Source: Streptococcus oralis
Lineage (GTDB): Bacteria; Bacillota; Bacilli; Lactobacillales; Streptococcaceae
Length of the DNA stretch: 6,131 nt
Direction: 5' to 3'
Assembly (NCBI GenBank): GCA_905370255.1
Contig: CAJPKC010000077.1
Span: 1-6,131, forward strand
Under the pieces are notes generated by a model. That model was not told the DNA's origin. It saw nothing but the letters and a program-made list of their open reading frames with translations, and searched no databases. This document shows positions 1 to 5,882 of this stretch, piece after piece. The position numbers and the translations under genes are program-made. How positions within the stretch are numbered: position 1 is the first letter of the stretch; each line of letters begins with the position of its first letter.

Positions 1-1
1 G

Positions 2-541
2 CTGGGAGTTCCTGCACCTGATAAAGAAACTATTCGAACCTTTATGGGTCCTCCACTCGAGGTTACGTTTACTAAACATGTCCCAAAAGAACTGGTCGCA
101 AAAGCTGTAGAAATCTATCGCACCTATTACAAAGAAACCGGCCAACAACAAACCTATCTCTACCCAGGTATCAAAGAACTCCTTCAACAATTGAAGGAAT
201 TGGGTTATCACTTATTCATCACCACCTCTAAGAATCAGGAAGTGAGTCTCGAAATAGCCCATTCACTAGGAATTAGTGATTGCTTTGAAGGGATTTATGG
301 TTCTATCCCAGGATCTATGCACAAAGCTGATATCATTCAGCGTGTACTGGTGGACCATCAGATTCCAAAAGAGGAAGCTTGCATCGTTGGGGATACTAAA
401 TTTGATATCATTGGGGGAAAAACCATTGGTATTCACACAATTGCAGTCAGTTGGGGATTTGCACCTCTAGAGCAATTAAAAGAGGAAACTCCCGATACCA
501 TCGTAGATTCCCCCCTAGCTTTACTCACTCATTTAAGTTAA
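2..541 (+). CDS. HAD-family phosphatase (phosphoglycolate phosphatase-like), 5' end outside window
   Basis: This is probably a soluble cytoplasmic hydrolase of the haloacid dehalogenase superfamily, subfamily IA, the group containing phosphoglycolate phosphatases and PpaX/Gph-like enzymes. The reading frame is open to the left edge, so the ATG at 44 is internal: 14 codons before it (LGVPAPDKETIRTF) read naturally as family sequence. About 179 residues are visible. The missing N-terminus would carry motif I (DxDGT), so the catalytic aspartates cannot be checked. Visible motifs are motif II in FITTSK (about 218-235), the motif III lysine in MHKADII (K at about 323) and motif IV GDTKFD (389-406), which supplies the Mg2+-binding acidic residues. 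The part between the start of the window and motif II would be the helical cap domain. The substrate cannot be read from sequence. The gene converges on the LysM gene and ends at a large inverted repeat. Family assignment is firm; a specific phosphatase activity is inference. Confidence 0.9.
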   Translation: MGVPAPDKETIRTFMGPPLEVTFTKHVPKELVAKAVEIYRTYYKETGQQQTYLYPGIKELLQQLKELGYHLFITTSKNQEVSLEIAHSLGISDCFEGIYGSIPGSMHKADIIQRVLVDHQIPKEEACIVGDTKFDIIGGKTIGIHTIAVSWGFAPLEQLKEETPDTIVDSPLALLTHLS

Positions 542-576
542 TAAAAGAGGTTTACAAATTTGTAAACCTCTTTTAT
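541..576 (+). terminator. 36-bp perfect inverted repeat, terminator of the HAD gene (probably bidirectional)
   Basis: Bases 541-558 are the exact reverse complement of 559-576. The RNA could fold into a stem of up to 16 bp with an AAUU loop, whose outer arms are AAAAGAGG and CCTCTTTT. It begins at the last base of the HAD stop codon. On the + strand the T-run (TTTT) lies inside the 3' arm and is followed by ATGTAT. The other strand also has arm TTTT followed by ATTAA, so read-through from the LysM gene could stop here too. The long perfect stem is directly visible; terminator function is inferred. Confidence 0.8.
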
Positions 577-684
577 GTATAAAATCACGTTTGGGTAAGA
601 GCATCCATGGTTCACTAAGGTTGACTAACAAAATCATTTTTCTTTACAGCTCTTTCCAATCCTTGTCAAGGTAAGAAACAAAAT
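577..684. other. intergenic spacer between convergent terminators, no gene seen
   Basis: These 108 bases lie between the two facing terminators. I find no credible open reading frame with a ribosome binding site, no tRNA-like fold and no repeat family I can name. The only small symmetry is CCTTGTCAAGG at 661-671. In S. pneumoniae I recall serine dehydratase genes between the matching HAD and LysM genes, but no remnant of them is recognisable here. Confidence 0.5.
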
Positions 685-708
685 AAAAAGAGGGTTTAAC
701 CTCTTTTT
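685..708 (-). terminator. rho-independent terminator of the LysM gene
   Basis: The arms AAAAAGAGG (685-693) and CCTCTTTTT (700-708) form a 9-bp stem around a 6-base loop. On the - strand the hairpin starts at the last base of the LysM stop codon and is followed by a T-rich stretch interrupted by single A and G bases. Position, stem and T-tract all fit an intrinsic terminator directly abutting the coding sequence. Confidence 0.85.
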
Positions 709-1346
709 TAGTATCCCCAAGCTGAAAGTCCTTGGTTTGAATAGGCATTATAAGCTGCTTGGATTTGATCATCAACTGTAGCAGTTGAACCCCAACCTGG
801 CATTGTTTGGAAAAGACCACTAGCTCCAGATGGATTTGCTGCGTTCACTTGACCATTTGATTCACGTGCAATAATGGCTTCCCAAGTTGATGCAGGAACT
901 CCTGTCATTTCAGCCATACGAGCCGCTGCATAGGATCCAACTTCTCCAGCAGTATTCCCATTTGCAAGTACAATACCATTTCCAGAATTCGTAACAACAG
1001 GTGCTGCATTATAAGTGACAGTAGTTGTTGTTTCTGCCACTACTTGATTTGTAGAAGCTTCGGCTGCTGGTTCTTGACTTACTGTGGCAGTATTTACTTT
1101 GTTGATCAATGATTTTGAACGTTCACCCAACTCAATAATTTGACCTGCATGGATCAAATCTTGGTTGCTGATTTGATTCAATTCAACAAGCTTTTCGATA
1201 GTAGTGTTATTCTTAATCGCAATTTCTGATAAAGTATCACCATATTTTACTTCATATGTTTCAGCATTCACTACCACACCAGAAACAAAAAGTGAAAGAG
1301 CTGAGATAATAGAAGTTAATGTCCATTGGACTTTTTTTGTGTTCAT
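708..1346 (-). CDS. secreted LysM protein with C-terminal lytic-transglycosylase-like domain
   Basis: The 212-residue product is predicted to be exported and to bind peptidoglycan. An N-terminal signal peptide (two lysines, then a hydrophobic stretch about residues 9-26, VVNA near the likely cleavage point at 29) is followed by one LysM domain (about 31-73: [13 protein letters not shown] and LNQI). Next comes a Ala/Thr/Val-rich linker (about 80-125), then a small SLT/lysozyme-like domain (about 136-212). The latter contains IIARES, whose Glu162 sits where lytic transglycosylases have their catalytic acid, then [14 protein letters not shown] and a terminal WGY. Two starts are possible: TTG at 1349 and ATG at 1346. 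AAAGGAG at 1356-1362 serves either, and ATG is preferred (9-base spacing). The gene is monocistronic, with its own upstream boxes and terminator. It resembles the LysM proteins I recall in the pneumococcal VicRK regulon (for example SP_0107). Export and LysM are firm; enzymatic cleavage of glycan strands is inferred and untested. Confidence 0.9.
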   Translation of the reverse strand: MNTKKVQWTLTSIISALSLFVSGVVVNAETYEVKYGDTLSEIAIKNNTTIEKLVELNQISNQDLIHAGQIIELGERSKSLINKVNTATVSQEPAAEASTNQVVAETTTTVTYNAAPVVTNSGNGIVLANGNTAGEVGSYAAARMAEMTGVPASTWEAIIARESNGQVNAANPSGASGLFQTMPGWGSTATVDDQIQAAYNAYSNQGLSAWGY

Positions 1347-1377
1347 CAATACATTCTCCTTTCGAACATAATACTAT

Positions 1378-1428
1378 CTTACACATTAAATGTTACAGTT
1401 AGTTATAATTTATGTTACAAAGGTTACA
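1378..1428 (-). promoter_or_regulatory. array of TGTAAC-type boxes upstream of the LysM gene (possible WalR/VicR site and promoter)
   Basis: Read on the - strand, TGTAAC occurs at 1428-1423, 1419-1414 and 1397-1392, with the near-copies TATAAC at 1407-1402 and TGTAAG at 1383-1378. Box starts are 9, 12, 10 and 14 bases apart, roughly one helical turn. The WalR/VicR consensus is two TGTWAH hexamers separated by 5 bases; each hexamer here fits or nearly fits, but no pair has exactly that spacing. A possible sigma-A promoter overlaps them: TTGTAA at 1429-1424, a 16-base spacer and TATAAC at 1407-1402, giving a leader of about 50 bases. The repeats are seen directly; the regulator and promoter are inference, helped by LysM/hydrolase genes being typical WalR targets. 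Confidence 0.5.
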
Positions 1429-1449
1429 AAATCATGTATTTTTCATGCA

Positions 1450-1473
1450 AAAAACGCTATAAATAGCGTTTTT
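1450..1473 (-). terminator. rho-independent terminator of the pgsA-ecf operon
   Basis: A 10-bp stem (1450-1459 pairing with 1464-1473, arms AAAAACGCTA and TAGCGTTTTT) encloses a 4-base loop. On the - strand it lies 44 bases after the ecfT stop codon and ends in a run of six T. It separates the operon from the LysM gene, which therefore needs its own promoter. The other strand also has a T-run, but no + strand gene ends here. Confidence 0.9.
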
Positions 1474-1517
1474 CTTCATTTTTTTAGAAAAAATCCCCTA
1501 TATGTAGTGGTGGTATT

Positions 1518-2312
1518 CTAATATTTCAACCAAAAAATGATAGCACCAACTGCCGCTATAGACAGAATAGCTACACTATCTAAAACTTGCCATTTTAACT
1601 GCCTATATCGGCTTCTTCCCTCTCCACTTTTATAACCTCTTGCCTCCATGGCAATTGCAAGAGCATCTGCACGTTTAAAACTTGATGCAAACAAGGGAAT
1701 TAAAATCGGTATAAATGAGCGAATCTTCTGAAGGAGATTCCCTTCTCCAAAATCAACCCCTCTAGCTCTCTGTGCATTCATAATGCGAATCGTATCATCC
1801 ATTAGAGTGGGGACAAAACGAAGGCTCATAGACAACATGAGTCCAATTTCATGAGCAGGAACTTTGATGATTTTAAATGGAGTTAACAACTTTTCTACGG
1901 CATCTGCTAAGCTTAAGGGCGTTGTTGTCAGTGTTAAAATCGTTGAAAATACAACAATGAGAATAAAACGACAAAAGATCACACCAGCTTGAGCAAGTCC
2001 TTTATCCGTTACAGTCAAAAAATAAAATTGAAATAAGGTCTTACCGCCAGTCGTCGCAAACAACTGAAAGAGTGTGGTGAAAGCAATGATAAAGACCATC
2101 GATTTCAGGCCATTAATAAAAAAACGGAAGGGGATCTTGGCACTCAAAATCAACGCAAAGGCCAATAAAAACAACAGGGCATTCGTCAACACATTATTGG
2201 CCCAAAACAAAATAACAATTAACAAGAAAAGTCCTAGTAACTTTGCCCTTGGATCCATACGATGGAGAATGGAATTACCTGGTACATATCGTCCTAAAAT
2301 CATACTATTCAT
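1518..2312 (-). CDS. ecfT: ECF transporter transmembrane scaffold protein EcfT
   Basis: EcfT is the membrane subunit that joins the ATPase pair EcfA1/EcfA2 to exchangeable substrate-binding S components, forming group II ECF importers for vitamins and possibly metal ions. The product is 264 residues. Hydrophobic segments lie at about 26-58, 66-88, 108-131 and 246-262, consistent with the multi-helix family fold. The two coupling-helix signatures are present: ARG at 183-185 ([11 protein letters not shown]) and ARG at 224-226 ([10 protein letters not shown]), which insert into the grooves of the two ATPases. The frame also opens with TTG at 2318, only 4 bases after AAGGAG; ATG at 2312 has better spacing (10 bases), so I chose it. 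It overlaps the end of ecfA2 by 8 bp, implying coupled translation. No S component is encoded in the window, so the imported substrates are unknown. Older annotations call such genes cobalt transporter CbiQ; nothing here shows cobalt specificity. Confidence 0.93.
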   Translation of the reverse strand: MNSMILGRYVPGNSILHRMDPRAKLLGLFLLIVILFWANNVLTNALLFLLAFALILSAKIPFRFFINGLKSMVFIIAFTTLFQLFATTGGKTLFQFYFLTVTDKGLAQAGVIFCRFILIVVFSTILTLTTTPLSLADAVEKLLTPFKIIKVPAHEIGLMLSMSLRFVPTLMDDTIRIMNAQRARGVDFGEGNLLQKIRSFIPILIPLFASSFKRADALAIAMEARGYKSGEGRSRYRQLKWQVLDSVAILSIAAVGAIIFWLKY

Positions 2313-3147
2313 GTCCAATTAACTCCTTAAACTCCTGTAAAGTGATTGGTAAAGTTGGCAAAGATAGTCCTTTTTGACGTAAGCGCCAAGCAAATTTCGT
2401 CACTTTCGGTACACCTAATTGTATGTTTTCTAATCCTTCTACATCCTGAAATACATCCCTTGGATGCCCAGACCTCACAATTCGTCCTTTTTCCAAAACA
2501 TAAACAAGATTTGCGTATTCTGCCACATCTTCCATAGAATGACTAACAAGAACGATGGTCATCCCAGCTTGATGAAGTGACGCAAATAGCTTCATTAATT
2601 CCCGTCTACCTGACGGATCCAAACCAGCTGTCGGCTCGTCCAAGACCAAAATTTCAGGTTCCATCGCTAAAATGCCTGCAATAGCGACCCGTCTCATTTG
2701 CCCTCCAGACAATTCAAAGGGACTCCGTTCAAACAACTCTTCAGAAAGACCGACTAAGCGTAATTTTTCCTTAGCAATGCTCTCAGCTGATTCTTGGTCT
2801 ACTCCAAAATTTTGAGGCCCAAATGCGACATCTTTTACAACAGTCTCAGCAAATAGTTGACTTTCTGGAAATTGAAAGACGAGACCCACTTTTTTTCGAA
2901 GATTCTTTAGCTCTTTTTGAGAAGACTCAGAACTAATGCGCATATCATTCATTTGCACTTCCCCTCGACTGGGCAAAAGCAAACCATTTAATAATTGGAG
3001 GATGGTTGATTTTCCACTTCCAGTATGCCCAATTAGAGCTGTATAAGAACCGCTTGGGATTTCTATATTCACATCAAAAAGAGCCGCTCCTTCAAAAGGA
3101 GTACCTTCTTGATAGGTATAACTAAGCTGTTTTAAAGCAATTCCCAT
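2305..3147 (-). CDS. ecfA2: ECF transporter ATP-binding protein EcfA2
   Basis: This is one of the two ABC ATPases that power ECF importers from the cytoplasmic face; it pairs with EcfA1 and contacts EcfT. The 280-residue length is normal for the family. Visible motifs are Walker [10 protein letters not shown] (40-48), Q-loop Gln92 in FQFPESQLF, signature LSGGQ (146-150), Walker B ILVLDE (166-171, catalytic Glu171), D-loop GLDP and switch His203 in VSHSMED. Both nucleotide-binding and signature motifs are intact, so it should be catalytically competent. The start [13 protein letters not shown] matches where the family begins. AAGGAGAG at 3162-3169 is about 14 bases upstream, rather far, so translation may depend on coupling with ecfA1, whose end it overlaps by 16 bp. 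Assignment as the second ATPase (A2) rests on gene order and the [16 protein letters not shown] wording; alternative names are CbiO2 or YbaE-like. Confidence 0.95.
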   Translation of the reverse strand: MGIALKQLSYTYQEGTPFEGAALFDVNIEIPSGSYTALIGHTGSGKSTILQLLNGLLLPSRGEVQMNDMRISSESSQKELKNLRKKVGLVFQFPESQLFAETVVKDVAFGPQNFGVDQESAESIAKEKLRLVGLSEELFERSPFELSGGQMRRVAIAGILAMEPEILVLDEPTAGLDPSGRRELMKLFASLHQAGMTIVLVSHSMEDVAEYANLVYVLEKGRIVRSGHPRDVFQDVEGLENIQLGVPKVTKFAWRLRQKGLSLPTLPITLQEFKELIGHE

Positions 3148-3959
3148 AATAGTTTCTCTAGCTCTCCTTCAGTCTGATAGGTTTCTCCAACTGGAAAACC
3201 TTTTTGATGTAACATGTTGCGCAATCGAATAGCGAAAGGTTCTTCTAATCCAATTTCATCTAGATCATCTCGAGCAAAGAGTTCTCTTGGAGTCAGATCC
3301 AAGGTCGCTTTTCCTTTTTCAAAGAGAATAACCCGATCACTTAGGGAAACTTCCTCTAAATCATGGGTAATAGAAATAACGGTTAACCCATATCGTTCTT
3401 TGACTTCTCGAACCGTACGAATTAGTTCTAGACGCCCTTCAGGATCCAACATACTGGTTGCTTCATCTAAAATGATGATTTTAGGTCGTAAAGCAATAAT
3501 TCCGGCAATGGCCACCCGTTGCTTTTGTCCACCGGATAACCTAGCGGGTTCGCGATCTTTGAACTCATCCATGCGGACCATCTTCAAAGCTTCGTCTACT
3601 CGTTGCACCATTTCATCTCTTGGAATTCCTTGGTTCTCCAACCCAAACGCCACATCATCTTCTACTGTAGCTCCAACAAACTGGTTATCTGGATTCTGGA
3701 AAACCATGCCAATCTCACTACGTTTATCCCAAACATTTTCAGGAGTTAACAAATCTCCGGAAATATAGATTTGACCAGATTCCGGTTCCAACAAGCCATC
3801 ACTCAAGCGGACCACTGTTGATTTACCACTTCCGTTATGTCCAATAATGGATAACCATTCACCATGTTTCACGTGAAACGAAATATCATTTAACTGATGG
3901 TTCTCATCTGTTTTTTGGTACTTAATTGTAAGGTTACGAACTTCTATAATTTTATTCAT
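3132..3959 (-). CDS. ecfA1: ECF transporter ATP-binding protein EcfA1 (contains a parS site)
   Basis: This is the partner ATPase of EcfA2 in the ECF importer energising module. It has 275 residues, the usual size. Motifs are Walker [10 protein letters not shown] (40-48), Q-loop Gln88 in FQNPDNQF, signature LSGGQ (141-145), Walker B IIILDE (161-166, catalytic Glu166), D-loop MLDP and switch His199 in ITHDLEE. All are complete. The C-terminal part after about residue 225 is the family's extra domain used in dimer contacts. The ATG follows the pgsA stop without a gap (TAAATG), and no clear Shine-Dalgarno sequence precedes it, which points to translational coupling to pgsA. Codons for residues 27-32 (SFHVKH) contain a ParB-binding parS sequence, described separately. 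The gene order pgsA-ecfA1-ecfA2-ecfT supports calling this copy A1. Confidence 0.95.
   Translation of the reverse strand: MNKIIEVRNLTIKYQKTDENHQLNDISFHVKHGEWLSIIGHNGSGKSTVVRLSDGLLEPESGQIYISGDLLTPENVWDKRSEIGMVFQNPDNQFVGATVEDDVAFGLENQGIPRDEMVQRVDEALKMVRMDEFKDREPARLSGGQKQRVAIAGIIALRPKIIILDEATSMLDPEGRLELIRTVREVKERYGLTVISITHDLEEVSLSDRVILFEKGKATLDLTPRELFARDDLDEIGLEEPFAIRLRNMLHQKGFPVGETYQTEGELEKLLWELL
3865..3880. promoter_or_regulatory. parS centromere site (ParB/Spo0J binding) inside ecfA1
   Basis: The 16 bases TGTTTCACGTGAAACG match the Bacillus/Streptococcus parS consensus TGTTNCACGTGAAACA at all but the last position. The inner 14 bases are a perfect palindrome (GTTTCAC/GTGAAAC). ParB binds such sites, spreads, and loads SMC condensin to organise and segregate the origin region; sites cluster around oriC. 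The site overlaps the codons for residues 27-32 of EcfA1. The match is direct; function as parS is inferred from the strength and length of the match, which is unlikely by chance in 6 kb. Confidence 0.87.
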
Positions 3960-4499
3960 TTATCTAAAGGTATCTTTAAAGAGGTCGGCACTGCCTTTAA
4001 AGTATTCATATCCAGAGTAGACTGTAAAGATTAGCGCAACATAAAGCGTAATTTGACCCAATAAATCCCAATGGAAGAGAAGGAAAATAATGGCAAACAT
4101 TTGTGAGAAGGTTTTAATTTTTCCAGGCATAGCTGCTGGCAAAACAACTCCTCCTGTTTCAACCAATAACAGACGGAGGCCAGTTACGGCTAATTCACGG
4201 CAAATAATAACTGCTGTAATACAGGCTGGAACCATCTTTAATTCAATCATCATGATAAAGGCAGACATGACAAGAAGCTTATCAGCCATGGGATCCGCAA
4301 ATTTCCCAAAGTTACTAACAACTTTCCATTTACGAGCTAAATAACCGTCCAAATAATCGGTGATACTAGCAACTGCAAAGACAATAGCTGCTGCTACATG
4401 CCAACCATAACCTTTACCAAATATTAGCATCAAAATAAAAATAGGAATAAACACAATTCGAATCAGTGTTAAGGCATTTGGGATATTTTCTTTTTTCAT
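3960..4499 (-). CDS. pgsA: CDP-diacylglycerol--glycerol-3-phosphate 3-phosphatidyltransferase
   Basis: PgsA makes phosphatidylglycerophosphate from CDP-diacylglycerol and glycerol-3-phosphate, the committed step to phosphatidylglycerol and cardiolipin in the cytoplasmic membrane. The 179-residue protein carries the complete CDP-alcohol phosphatidyltransferase signature DxxDGxxARx8GxxxDxxxD: Asp48, Asp51, Gly52, Ala55, Arg56, Gly65, Asp69 and Asp73, covering all metal and substrate ligands. Hydrophobic helices at about 10-28, 33-47, 75-100 and 133-160 fit the family's multi-span topology. The N-terminal IPNALTLIRI is also typical. The start ATG at 4499 has AAGGAG 6 bases upstream. It follows ymfH after about 96 bp, the largest gap in the operon, and abuts ecfA1. 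No key residue is missing. PgsA is distinguished from cardiolipin or phosphatidylserine synthases by size, N-terminus and context. Confidence 0.96.
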   Translation of the reverse strand: MKKENIPNALTLIRIVFIPIFILMLIFGKGYGWHVAAAIVFAVASITDYLDGYLARKWKVVSNFGKFADPMADKLLVMSAFIMMIELKMVPACITAVIICRELAVTGLRLLLVETGGVVLPAAMPGKIKTFSQMFAIIFLLFHWDLLGQITLYVALIFTVYSGYEYFKGSADLFKDTFR

Positions 4500-4595
4500 T
4501 CTAGTCTCCTTACTAGTTTACATGATCATTTACATCTATTTGACAAAATAGACGTCGTTTTAATTCGACAAAAACATCATTCCACTTTTTTCCCG
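4500..4595 (-). other. ymfH-pgsA intergenic spacer
   Basis: This is the only sizeable gap inside the operon. It contains no terminator on the - strand, no reading frame of note, and no convincing promoter placed so that the pgsA ribosome binding site would be transcribed. It holds a 7-bp inverted repeat (TCTATTT at 4535-4541, AAATAGA at 4546-4552, loop GACA) and two direct TGTAAA copies on the - strand (4534-4529 and 4522-4517). I recall rodZ lying between these genes in S. pneumoniae; it is not here. Confidence 0.5.
4501..4516 (-). promoter_or_regulatory. pgsA ribosome binding site held in the loop of a small hairpin
   Basis: Reading the - strand, CTAGT (4516-4512) and ACTAG (4505-4501) are exact reverse complements flanking AAGGAG (4511-4506). 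The full Shine-Dalgarno sequence would sit as the 6-base loop of a 5-bp stem just before the pgsA ATG at 4499. The site itself is strong evidence for the start. Whether the stem matters for translation is unknown; it is short and AT-leaning. Confidence 0.6.
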
Positions 4596-5882
4596 TTATT
4601 TAGGGAAAATGATAAAGTCCGTCATATCACAAGCGTTGACAAAATCTCGCCCAACCTTTACAACATCTTGTAAAGAAATACTCTGTAAAATTTTTGGAAG
4701 ATCAAATAGATTTTCACCTGTCTCAATTGGATTAAATTGAGTCGCAATATAATCCAAGGAATTCAAACCGTGTAGAAAATCTCCAAACATTTCACTTTTA
4801 ATCGTATCCAAATGCTCTTGAGTCACATCGGGATCTTTCTCAAAATTCTTAATGGCCGTTCTGAACTGATGGGATATACTAACAGGTTCTGAAGTGTCCA
4901 TCGTTAACATCACAAAGTGAAACGAAGACTCTACTTCAATTTCTAGTGTCAAGGAGTTGTCAAGTTTACCAACTTCATAAAGTGACTGAAATCGTTTAGA
5001 TGTCCATCCAAACATCATTGCAAACAATAATTTGAGGATAATCTTATAGCGATACTGGTAAAGAGGAGGAATCTGATTTCTTCCACGAATTCCAATTGCT
5101 AATTTCGGTGAAGCAACTTCCATCCGACTTGTCTCATTTTGAACAACTGGATTTAAGTCCACGGGTGAGATATGAGGAAGAGGACTTGAAGAAATCTTCA
5201 TCTCAAATTCAGAAACAAGGTTAACAAGACTGTCAAGATCAAAATTTCCGACAACCACTAGATGCATATTGGCTGGTTGGTAGAAATAATCGAAATTATC
5301 CTGTAAACTTTCTTCATCAATTTGAGAGAGAGAAGATACAGTACCTGCAATATCTTGGGCTAAAGGTGTTTCTGGATAGAGATTTGCCAACGCCCTAAAG
5401 AATAATTGGTAGTCAGGACTATCTTGGTACATTTCGATTTCTTGTTGAATAATCAATTGTTCCTTCTTTAGAGAATCCTTTGAGAGATGAAGAGATTGTG
5501 TCATCTCCAGTAACAATCTCAGATTTTCATTGATATTCGAGGTGGTCGAAAAGAGATAGCTAGTTTGTGTAAAGCTAGTAAAGGCATTACTTTCAGCTCC
5601 CAGCTTTACAAAATGCTGTAAATAATCTTGACCGTCTTGATCTTCAAATAATTTATGTTCAAGAAAATGTGCAATCCCTGCTGGAAATTCTTTTATTCCC
5701 TCTACTCCATCCACTGTAAATCTTGTGTCAATAGAACCGAATTTAGTAGAAATGATTGCATAGCTTTCATTAAAATCCGCCTTTGGAATTAAATATAACT
5801 TCAATCCATTTTGGAGACTTGTCTGATAAACACATTCTCCAACAGCTGGATAATCTATTTTCTCCAAATCTTTCTTTATCAT
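4596..5882 (-). CDS. M16 family zinc metallopeptidase, YmfH-type (YfmH)
   Basis: This predicted zinc-dependent peptidase of the pitrilysin/insulinase family M16 has 428 residues. The inverted zinc-binding motif HFLEH is at 72-76 (ligands His72 and His76, catalytic Glu75), and E-x6-E at 141-148 (EQLIIQQE) supplies the third ligand, Glu148. The second half lacks a second HxxEH, as expected of an M16 two-domain chain. The start is ATG at 5882: it overlaps the stop of the preceding gene as ATGA and has GGAAGG 6 bases upstream. An extended frame to 5978 runs inside the upstream gene and is not family-like, so I rejected it. M16B enzymes often work as heterodimers of one zinc-bearing and one zinc-less subunit; the partner is probably the gene just upstream. 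In Bacillus the ymfF/ymfH pair likewise lies upstream of pgsA. Some databases link the pair to EF-P 5-aminopentanol modification; the substrate is not evident here. I see no signal peptide. Confidence 0.9.
   Translation of the reverse strand: MIKKDLEKIDYPAVGECVYQTSLQNGLKLYLIPKADFNESYAIISTKFGSIDTRFTVDGVEGIKEFPAGIAHFLEHKLFEDQDGQDYLQHFVKLGAESNAFTSFTQTSYLFSTTSNINENLRLLLEMTQSLHLSKDSLKKEQLIIQQEIEMYQDSPDYQLFFRALANLYPETPLAQDIAGTVSSLSQIDEESLQDNFDYFYQPANMHLVVVGNFDLDSLVNLVSEFEMKISSSPLPHISPVDLNPVVQNETSRMEVASPKLAIGIRGRNQIPPLYQYRYKIILKLLFAMMFGWTSKRFQSLYEVGKLDNSLTLEIEVESSFHFVMLTMDTSEPVSISHQFRTAIKNFEKDPDVTQEHLDTIKSEMFGDFLHGLNSLDYIATQFNPIETGENLFDLPKILQSISLQDVVKVGRDFVNACDMTDFIIFPK

Noticed and set aside
44..46. 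ATG at 44 as the start of the HAD gene
   Set aside because: The frame stays open to the left edge, the preceding codons read as family sequence, and a start here would remove the essential motif I.
858..873. Second parS-like sequence (TGATTCACGTGCAATA) inside the LysM gene
   Set aside because: Three mismatches to the consensus, with the palindrome broken outside the CACGTG core. It is explained by coding for the conserved IIARES region and is much weaker than the site in ecfA1.
1368..1373. TATTAT as the -10 element of the LysM gene
   Set aside because: Transcription would start inside the ribosome binding site at 1356-1362, so a more upstream promoter is more plausible.
2074..2537. Small + strand open frames opposite ecfT and ecfA2
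   Set aside because: They mirror conserved - strand genes, show no domain, and lack suitable ribosome binding sites.
3214..3768. 184-codon open frame on the + strand opposite ecfA1
   Set aside because: It is antisense to a conserved ABC ATPase gene, is rich in Ser/Arg as expected of a mirror frame, has no family resemblance and no convincing ribosome binding site.
4517..4546. Possible promoter for pgsA (TTGTCA, 18 bases, TGTAAA)
   Set aside because: The implied transcription start would fall at about 4510, inside the pgsA ribosome binding site, leaving no usable leader. The -10 match is also weak.
4589..4608. Hairpin TTTCCC/GGGAAA at the ymfH stop codon as a terminator
   Set aside because: On the - strand it is followed by A-rich sequence and not a T-run, and the stem is only 6 bp, so read-through into pgsA is expected.
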